From: Terana coerulea | Taxonomy: Eukaryota > Basidiomycota > Agaricomycetes > Polyporales > Phanerochaetaceae | Length of the DNA stretch: 19,661 nt | NCBI GenBank assembly: GCA_024811115.1 | Contig: JAKOGH010000453.1 | Coordinates: 1 to 19,661 of the forward strand | Direction of reading: 5' to 3' | In this document: in pieces, positions 9,706 to 17,033 of the stretch | Layout: every line of letters begins with the position of its first letter | Numbering within the stretch: position 1 is the first letter of the stretch | Notes under the pieces: generated by a model | Databases searched by the model: none | What the model saw: the letters and a program-made list of their open reading frames with translations, nothing else | What the model was told of the DNA's origin: nothing | Program-made: the position numbers and the translations under genes

Positions 9706-10679
9706 ATGGACGCTGTTCTTCCGGAGGAGCTGCTCCGCGAGATCCTCAGCTACCACCTCGCCCCCGACGACTTCTTCCAGTTTCGCCCAAAGCGCCGGCA
9801 CGCCCGCCACGTCCGGAACGCGCCGGCACGCAGACGGACCCCGCCCCCGAGCGACGCTCTGCTTGTCTCAAAACGCTGGCTGCGGATAGACACCCCTCCG
9901 CTGTTTGAGCACCTCCACATCACCACGCAGGAGCATGCGGGGGCCGTCGCCCAAGTGCTCGCCGCCAGCCCGAGCGTCGGCAAGGCGGTGCGCAGCCTGA
10001 GGCTGGAGGGAGGCTTTGGCCGAGAGCTCTACAAGATCGCGCAGCTCACGCCGAACGTCAAAAGGTTGTACATCCTCATGGCCTCCGTCGGTTCTTCCGA
10101 CTCGATCGCGGGGCTGCGGCGTGCACTTCCCATCATGACGCCGGAGATGGTCTACCTCGCCAGTACCCGCGGGCGGAACAAGGTAGCGCACGAAATGGAG
10201 CCAGTAGTCGAGTCTGCCCTCCGGTAGTGGACGTCGATGGTGAGATTGCTTGGTCGCTGCTCGACAGTATACATATCTCACAGAGCCTACGGCGTAGAAA
10301 ACAGTGGAGCTGAACTGCATGTTTATCATGAAGCAACCGCTAGCCGCTGCACTCCAGCATGCGCCTGCGTTAGAATTCGTCCGGATACCCTCCGACGCGC
10401 TCGTGTGGAATGTCGCGAACGGTAGGATGTCGATGGTGGCCTCGAACCCCCACATACAGAAAATATGCCGCCCGAGGCGCGCATAGGAAAGAGAAGAAGC
10501 TTGAATTCGTTCAGAGGTGGCGGGGACAGAACGTCTTCTGGAGGTGCTCTCTTTCGAGTATGACCCTGCAGATGATGTTGATAGCTTGGTTCTGTAAGTG
10601 TCTGCTATTTTCTTACCCTTGTTATGCTCAGAGCCTTCGCAGCCAGGAAGCTAACACAGACGAAGAGACCGACGACTAG
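9706..10679 (+). pseudogene. Decayed F-box-like protein gene (first tandem copy)
   Basis: Collinear with the intact copy at 11484-12446. Exon 1 (ATG at 9706) starts MDAVLPEELLREILSYHL, the N-terminal half of an F-box-like domain, then SDALLVSKRWLRIDTPPLFEHL, typical of basidiomycete F-box-like proteins, and a leucine-rich-like part (GRELYKIAQLTPNVKRLYIL). Breaks: a TAG at 10225-10227 stands where the other copy has a Gln codon, just before the exon-1 donor (intron 10240-10297); in exon 2 (from 10298) an indel near 10470 brings a TAG at 10484-10486, and another shift near 10510-10520 separates the C-terminal part (a frame reading VAGTERLLEVLSFE). The acidic tail ends at TAG 10677-10679. It might still yield a truncated 173-aa protein. 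F-box proteins normally link substrates to SCF ubiquitin ligases through Skp1; a role here is doubtful. Confidence 0.85.
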
Positions 10680-10990
10680 CTTTAATGCGGAGAACACTAC
10701 CCCGACTTTACTCTGCAACGCTCTCAAGTTACTTAATTTTTTCCATAATTTTCAAGCCGTTCTCTCCTACTGTTTCTTATTTTCATGCATATAAGCATTC
10801 AATCGGTGTGTAGTCAAACTGCAATACGTTGTCATACGTCGCTCACTATTTCTGTAGACGTATCAGCTCCTAGGCCATATTATACGACTACAAGTGCTGA
10901 TCGCTCTTCATGATCTGGGGCTTCGAGAATACATCGAGAATTGACATTCATGTCGAGCGGCTCGGTTGACGGCGTCAATACAGACAAACC

Positions 10991-11011
10991 TTCAAGCTTC
11001 AAGCTTCAGGG
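10991..11011 (+). repeat. TTCAAGC short tandem repeat
   Basis: Three consecutive heptamers (CTTCAAG register, last copy ending TTCAGG), seen directly. Probably replication slippage. Confidence 0.7.
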
Positions 11012-11257
11012 AGGACCAAACTGCTGGCCAGCTGTTGGCTGTTTCCACTGCTGGCATTCTGGCTGACGACGGCCGGGATCTCAGCGACCTACAAAGTCTG
11101 TGGCTCTTTTGAATAGAGCGCGACCACCTTATTATTATCGTCATTTGCACGTACTATTCATACTAGTTATCCGCGGGAAGAATAAAATATGGCGAAGACA
11201 TTCAGACTCGCGATTTGCGGCGGGCGCTGGCCAGTGGCGGGCGTAGATGTGAACGCA

Positions 11258-11365
11258 TCACGTGCAGCGTGACATATTTCGACCGCGTGACAGATGGCTT
11301 TGGCGCGCAGCGGACTCCGGACTCCGGAAGCGCGGATGCCGCAAATACGTCACGTGCAACGTGCC
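11258..11365 (+). promoter_or_regulatory. Pair of E-box (CACGTG) direct repeats upstream of the F-box-like gene
   Basis: TCACGTGCAGCGTG at 11258 and TCACGTGCAACGTG at 11350 are 92 bp apart and 134-226 bp before the ATG at 11484. CACGTG is the classical binding site of bHLH factors in fungi. The pair is absent at the equivalent place before the first copy. A regulatory role is inference. Confidence 0.4.
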
Positions 11366-11378
11366 AAACTTCCGTTGC

Positions 11379-11397
11379 GTGACCGCGTCGCTCATTA
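11379..11397 (+). promoter_or_regulatory. Second copy of the 19-bp conserved upstream block
   Basis: Identical to 9594-9612 and located 105 bp before the ATG at 11484. See that entry for the interpretation. Confidence 0.5.
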
Positions 11398-11483
11398 TCC
11401 ACGTACAGCCATCCCAACGTTCTCCTCGACAACAACATATTCTTAACACATCGAGGAAGATACACTTGTGGCTCGAACAGACG

Positions 11484-12446
11484 ATGGACAGTGTCTTGCC
11501 GGAGGAGCTCCTCCGCGAAATTCTCAGCTACCACCTCACTCCGGTGGACTTCTTCCGCTTTCGCTCGAGGTACGAAGTCCAGGACGCACTGGCACGCAGA
11601 GAAGGCCCTATACCAAGCGACGCTCTTCTTGTCTCCAAATGCTGGCTGCGGATAGGAACGCCTCTGCTCTTTGAACATCTGCGCGTCGCCACACAGAAGC
11701 AAGCGAAAGCCATCGCCCAAGTACTCGTCGCCAATCCGAGCGTCGGCAGGGCAGTGCGGAACTTGAAGCTCGAAGGGGGCTTCGGGAAAGAACTCCACAG
11801 TATTGCAAAACTCACGCCAAATGTCAAGAGCTTGTACATCCTCATGGCCGCCGTCAGCTCTTCAGACTCGATTGCGGGGCTACGGCGTGCACTTCCCATC
11901 ATGACGCCGGAGACGGTATACTTCATGTATTCTCGTGGGCGAAACAAGACAGCGCACGAGATGGAGCGATTGGTCGAGGCTGCGATTCGTCAATGGACCA
12001 CTATGGTGAGTTCGCCTGGCCGTTGCTCAGCAACGTCGATATCTGAATATGGCGATCTAGAAAGCAGTTGAACTGGGTTCTTATATGTTCTCCCTGAAAC
12101 AACCTCTAGCTTCCGCCCTGCGAGACGCCCCTGCGTTAGAGGTTGTTCGTATGGCCTCCTACGACCTCGAGTCGAACGTCCCGAGCGGCATGATGCAAAT
12201 AGTGGCCTCGAGCCCCAGCATACAGAAGATATACGGCCGAGGAGCGCTCAGAAGAGAGAGGATGATGGGGTATATTCGAAAAGCGTCGGGGACGGAGCGC
12301 CTTGTGGAAGTGCTCTCTTTTGAGAGCGACCCTATATACGATGCTCCTAGTTGGGTGCTGTGAGTATTGTCGCCATTTTCTCAAATTGTCAGCCTCACCA
12401 GTCCCACAGGTACGAATCGAGCATGGAAGAGGAGTCTGACGAATAG
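11484..12446 (+). CDS. F-box-like domain protein, intact tandem copy
   Basis: Three exons: 11484..12005, 12061..12359, 12410..12446; introns of 55 and 50 nt (GTGAGT...TAG and GTGAGT...CACAG). Product 285 aa. Residues 1-20 (MDSVLPEELLREILSYHL) form the first helix of an F-box-like domain; SDALLVSKCWLRIGTPLLFEHLRV follows in the arrangement typical of basidiomycete F-box-like proteins. The middle (KELHSIAKLTPNVKSLYILM) looks leucine-rich-repeat-like, and the tail is acidic (SSMEEESDE). The expected role is substrate adaptor in an SCF ubiquitin ligase, inferred from the family; the substrate is unknown. The ATG was chosen because it aligns with the start of the first copy and begins the domain; the longer frame from 11262 overlaps the upstream E-box region. 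The splice sites keep phase 0 and phase 2 and give collinearity with the pseudogene. Confidence 0.85.
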
Positions 12447-13248
12447 CTCTTATTAGAAACAATATACGGATATTATCATGAAGTATCATAAGCCGTTCAC
12501 ATTGCTGTACAATCCCCAAGCCGTACTTTCGCCTTCATTCTCTCACTGCTGGACAAATTTACTGAGCTTGATGTGCGGAGTGCATTTGGTGGGTGCAATC
12601 TTAATTGGTTTTCTCTTTGGGCATTACTCACTATCCCTGTAGTGTCTTTTGGGCTTTGCAAAAATGCTGTAAGCTCCTCACGCGAGTCGCGCCCTTCGAC
12701 GTTTGCTGTGAGCGGATGAGCGGTTCGATTGATGGTATCAATTCCGGCGAACTGCGCGCTCGAACTCTCGAGTCTCGACTCCGAGGACTGAGTCAGTACT
12801 CAGGAGTAGGAGCGCTTGCCTCACCTCCTTTAAAAAACCATGCCGCTGCATGCAGCTCGCCGACAGCACTAGTACTTCCAGTTACAATGTCTTGACGGTG
12901 AACTTCAGACCGAATATATTCAATCACGCTCAATGTCACACAGTAAATGTATAATCTATGCACAGGAAATCCTGATTCGCCGTGGGATGAAGCACAAACC
13001 AGTGCGCCATGGCAGTGCGCCTTCTAGTGCTTGTGCATTGCGGTATGTGGATGGTATTTCTGTCAATATTCTAATAATGACGCGGATCTTTGTTCTTTGC
13101 AGTGATTCCTAGAAGCCGAGATCAAGGTTCCCCAGGGCCATTAACGCTGGGATCCTAGGACGCATATATAATGCTGTACTCACTCTTGACGGCCCTAGGA
13201 CACCATTCCAACCCCACGCTGCCTTCAGCTGTACACTTTCTGCCACAC
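12447..13248. other. Intergenic between F-box-like gene and 13249 gene
   Basis: No gene seen. 12447 to about 12744 is the duplicated 3' flank of the F-box-like gene (matching 10680-10981 in blocks). The rest is AT-richer, with the TATA-like element of the next gene at 13165-13171. Confidence 0.6.
13165..13171 (+). promoter_or_regulatory. TATA-like element TATATAA
   Basis: TATATAA lies 78 bp before the chosen ATG at 13249. It overlaps an alternative in-frame ATG at 13171, so transcription starting ~30 bp downstream would exclude that earlier start. Inferred from sequence and spacing. Confidence 0.5.
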
Positions 13249-14730
13249 ATGGCCGATTCGCTCGCCGCACGCATATACGCAGAACAGCTCTCTGAGCTGG
13301 GATGGGGCTATCCGCTATGGCGCCCTGAGCCGACGAAGCATGGCGAAGTGCTGATCGGCGACGTCGGCATCGTGCTGGATGGTCGCTTTTACCGCATTTT
13401 CAATGTGCTGCACCCCAAAGACCATGCTGTCAATGTGCTTGGTACGCCTGAGGGTTTTGAGCCGTTGGAGTACAAGGAAGCAGCGTTGCTGCATACGCAA
13501 GACCACTATCCAGCGCCTGGGCCGTACCATAGCTCCTCGATAGCGCATGTGGGAGGCAATGGATCTCTAACGGCGTATGTTCTCTGTACCGACCAGATTT
13601 AATTTTCCATTGACACCGTCAACACTTGTTCTTGACAGCAAAGGCGCGTCAGCGTCGTACTCATTCACCTGCCACAGCAAGCAGGGCGCGCTTGCGGTCC
13701 TGGGCGACTCCGCCACGTCCGAGGTGCTCCACAGCACCAAGTTCGAAGAGTACATGCTTCGGCATCACGACGCTTGGGGCGCGTTTGCCGCGGACCTTGG
13801 GTTCGCCGTCGCCCCGCACAGCATCGTCCTCGTCCGCGGCTGGGTGAAGGCGTCGGAGTGGGCGCTTGCCGCGTTCGCCAACTCCGGCAAGGAGCACAAG
13901 GTGTCGCTAGACCTGCAGGGCGGCGCGCTCGCGCAGGCGCACTTCGGATTTGAGTCGCAGCGCGACGCGGAGGTGTCGTTCATGCCCCGCTCCGGCCCTG
14001 CGCGCGGAGGCGAGGACGGCTGCCCGCCGCCAAAGGATCAGTGCATGTTCTTGAAGTATTACAAGATACAGAAACGTGGTATCTTGCCGAAGAGGATACG
14101 AGCAGCAGCAGGACCGGCTGAGCTGGGTGGCCCAGATGACGAGGGATCTGATGATTTTAATGGTATGTTTGCGAAAGGTCAAAAATGAGTGCTTCACTGA
14201 TCACTTCTTTTCTTCTTCCCAGTGTCGCTGGCATATAGCAGTCAGGAAGATACGATGATAGTGGAAGAGGAACCGTCACGCTCGGGGAAGGTGAGACCAG
14301 AAGGAGAGATCATCGACAAAGTAGTTTAATTGCCTTCACAGTTTGTGGACCCTCTCGATCATGTGTTAGATTATATCCTTGAGGTAAGCCCTTCAATGTG
14401 AAAGGGAAGGGAATTGGCGGGGATTGACATAGAGACCCTTCCTTTGCTCCCTCTTCAGACTTCGGACGCGGATGTTGCTATTATAAGTCACGGAGACCTG
14501 CCACTGACGTTCTGGAAGATGAACACGCGTAAGTCCTCCGGTCAATCGACGGTCATTATTTCATGATGATTTTTGTATGCCAGAGTCTTCCGATGTGCAT
14601 GTTATGAGTAGTGCCCTCCAAGACTGCCGATTGTTTGTCGTCGAACGAGGACGGAGGTAAGACCCCAGCTTTAAAACACTGTTCAATGGCTCATGATTAT
14701 CGCAATGTATCCAGTTGGGAGAATCACTAA
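13249..14730 (+). CDS. Uncharacterised 372-aa fungal protein, seven exons
   Basis: Exons: 13249..13574, 13639..14162, 14223..14290, 14342..14383, 14459..14528, 14584..14656, 14715..14730. All introns are GT-AG, 51-75 nt, and phases agree throughout (1119 nt, 372 aa). I recognise the type as a protein common in Agaricomycetes but know no named domain or function. Visible: N-terminus MADSLAARIYAEQLSELGWG, a compact region with WRPEPT and GDVGIVLDGRFYRIFN, then KFEEYMLRHHDAWGAFA and IVLVRGWVKASEWALAAF, a PPKDQCMFLKYYK segment with LPKRIRAAAG, and a variable C-terminus (DPLDHVLDYILETSDADVAIISH). No signal peptide or membrane segment is evident. The start at 13249 has a good context (cacATGG) and follows a TATA-like element; 13171 is the in-frame alternative. 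The C-terminal exons are small (16-73 nt), so end details are less certain than the first two exons. Confidence 0.8.
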
Positions 14731-14838
14731 CCTGGAGCCGGTAATTGCCTCGGTAGTCGAATCCAGTCTTGTTGCGGTGAAAATCACGACGAGAGCCACC
14801 CTTTCGCGCCTGCCAGCCGGAGCCAACAGCACTTAGGA

Positions 14839-16330
14839 ATGTCCTTGCACCTCGATACACCCTCACCCCATCTCTCGCTCACCGGACACTCGGTCGATGT
14901 CTACGATGCATTCAGCAGTAATAAGCCTCATGCACAACCCTTCTGGCCCGTGCCGACAGCCAAGACTAACCCTCACAGACATCGCTGCGCTTCTCTACCT
15001 TTGCCTGCGTCCTCTCTCCCAAGCCGTCGCCACGATGGGCTTCAGCGTCGAAGGTCAATATCTTCAATATCTGACGGCGATCCTGAAGGGTTCAACACTC
15101 TTCTACCACTCTCCACTGCCCGAATCTTTCCCTGGCCGTGCATCATTCACATCTTCTGGTCTCGAACCCACAAGGAAGCTCGAGTTGAATTACACGCGCT
15201 TTTTTAAGGACAACGACATGCAACACGACGAAATGTACAGCGACTGCACAAGCTCTCCAGCCAGCACGCCGCCTCTATCTTTATCTCGCAGAAGTTCCAG
15301 GTCTGGGTCGCCCGCATCGCCAGCGTTGCAAGACAACTTCCTGTCATCCCTATCTTCATTGACCCTCCCCGGATGCGGGAATCCATTGTACATGTCGTTC
15401 GCTGAACCGTACAACCCATCGTCTGTTATTGACTGGCATGCAGTCGCTTTGGCTTATAAAAACGAACCCTCCAGTCTCCCGCGGGCTCGGAAATGGCGGA
15501 ATCTTTCCGTTCTCGAGCACAAGTGCCACGTACGACCAGGCGAAGCGACAGCCCGCTATTGGCTCGCACGAAGGCGACAAAATCTTGTCTGAACCTGGCT
15601 CCGCTGGCAGCTCGCGGCTCAACCACTCGATGGCGGCGTCCGCCCTCCTCGAGCGTAAGCGTGGCAAGCTACCGAAACCAGTCACCGATCACCTCAAAGG
15701 CTGGCTGCACCGTAATGCGGACAATCCATATCCCAGCGAGGGAGGAGAAGAAGGAACTCTGCAACGCAACGGGCTTGAGCATGTCGCAGGTGTCTAATTG
15801 GATGATCAACGTAAGTCATCGTGTTAATTTTTCCTACTTTGTATCTAACGTTGTGTTGTTCCCCAGGCGCGTCGACGCATTCTCGCACCGGCTCATCGTG
15901 CTGCCGCGGCAGACTCACAGATGAGTCCCGTATACGACTTCCCAAAGTTTGCGACGAGTCACCTCGAGGACTGGCTGCGCAGTCATGCGCACCACCCATA
16001 TCCCACCGAGGACGAGAAGCAGCAGCTCTGTGCCGCAACGGGTCTGAGCACGTCGCAGGTCTCGAACTGGATGATCAACGTAAGTGTCCTCACAATTTGC
16101 CTCGCTCCATCTCTGAACTGCATCTATTACAGGCACGCCGACGGCTCCTCGCCCCAGCGCACAGCGCCGACGCAGGCCCGCAGACGAATCTTAACCATGT
16201 CCCTGTGCGGCCCTCGTTGCTAGGGCTGTCTTCGTCGACGCCACAAGCCGAGCTCTCAGCGTACAAGCCTCCGTCGCTAGCGCAGGCACTGCGAGACAAT
16301 CTGCCCCTGGAAGAGACACGCCCAGCCTAG
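14839..16330 (+). pseudogene. Double TALE homeodomain gene with two apparent frameshifts
   Basis: Paralogue of the gene at 1-830. Exons proposed: 14839..14917, 14979..15810, 15867..16079, 16133..16330; introns 61, 56 and 53 nt, GT-AG. The N-terminal part (MSLHLDTPSPHLSL...) has Ser/Pro-rich stretches (SSPASTPPLSLSRRSSRSGS). Homeodomain 1 starts at KRGKLPKPVTDHLKGWL (about 15655) and ends in exon 3 with ARRRILAPAHRA; homeodomain 2 (SHLEDWLRSHAHHPYPTEDEK, about 15957) ends in exon 4 with ARRRLLAPAHSA. Both are split after SNWMIN. The C-terminus aligns with the first gene (AGPQTNL, RPSLLGL, LAQALRD) but is shorter. Problems: the frame moves by one base between about 15455 and 15485 (near an AAAAA run), and a GGG run at 15740-15742 has one G more than the equivalent place in the first gene. 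These are true decay or sequencing errors; if errors, this is a functional double-homeodomain regulator. Confidence 0.75.
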
Positions 16331-17033
16331 GGGGCTGTGTCGTGTTGGGGCCATAACTCGACCTTGCGTACCCTATGCATATCCACGATTACAGTCTCCA
16401 AATCATTGACACCGAGTATTGCGGGCGGCTTTGCAATGAGACCCTCGATCCTGTTCGCTGCTGTACTTGGAATCCAAGCTAGGAGAGGCACACTTTGCTG
16501 ATGGTTATGGTGCTAGACAATGTCATGATGCCTATATAGTGCGTTGCAACCGAAGGCGAGCGTGAATTTTGTTCTTTTCCATCAGCCCTGGGGCCTTCTC
16601 GCTCTGTGAGTTTGATCTTTGTCCACTAATGCTGATAGCCCCTTTTCATAATTGCTGGGCTGGGGTAGTCCATCACATAGCCCCCAGCGTCGTGTACACG
16701 AAACAAAGTAACGACAGTGTAGGTTTGATTTCCAACCGTTGGGAATCGACATTTTCCAAGTTGCAAAGCAGGCAAGCGGAGTGATCCTGAGCCTAGCGGC
16801 TCAGCATCGTACAGTAGTGGGCTTGAGAGGATCCTTCAGGTCCTGTAACTTCGTGTCCTTGCAAATATGCTGTACCGCATCTCAGGCACTGAGCCGTCGC
16901 GAAGTCTTAGCAAGCACGGTTAGATCACGGGGGTCACTGCCATTGCATATATCTATCCGTTTATTACACCGCTCGAGGCACCACAGCGCAAAGCGGTACA
17001 CGCCGACGATGTGGTACCCGAACTGCTTCCCCG
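16331..17033. other. Convergent intergenic region
   Basis: Lies between the 3' ends of the double-homeobox gene (+) and the P450 gene (-). No gene supported; a 71-codon frame at 16569-16784 has no recognisable feature. It should hold both 3' UTRs and termination signals. Confidence 0.6.

Larger units (their letters stand above)
10680..11378. other. Intergenic, 3' flank of the pseudogene and spacer
   Basis: No gene seen. The first ~300 bases match the 3' flank of the second copy in blocks: CTCACTATTTCTGTAG (10842-10857) against 12627-12642, and about 30 nt at 10952-10981 against 12715-12744, at nearly the same distance from the stop codons (273 and 269 bp). A short TTCAAGC triplet repeat lies at 10991-11011. 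A TCACGTGCAGCGTG motif at 11258 recurs as TCACGTGCAACGTG at 11350. Confidence 0.6.

Noticed and set aside
13171..13248. Upstream in-frame ATG for the 372-aa protein
   Set aside because: It overlaps the TATA-like element and would add 26 residues ahead of the more plausible MADSLAARIYAEQ start.
14730..14790. Possible second tRNA (GTAGTCGAATCC resembles a B-box)
   Set aside because: No T-stem pairing, no A-box or cloverleaf around it.
1..16330. Mating-type A (HD) locus
   Set aside because: Homeodomains are TALE type, but there is no divergently transcribed HD2 partner and no mitochondrial intermediate peptidase gene; the tandem same-strand layout does not fit.
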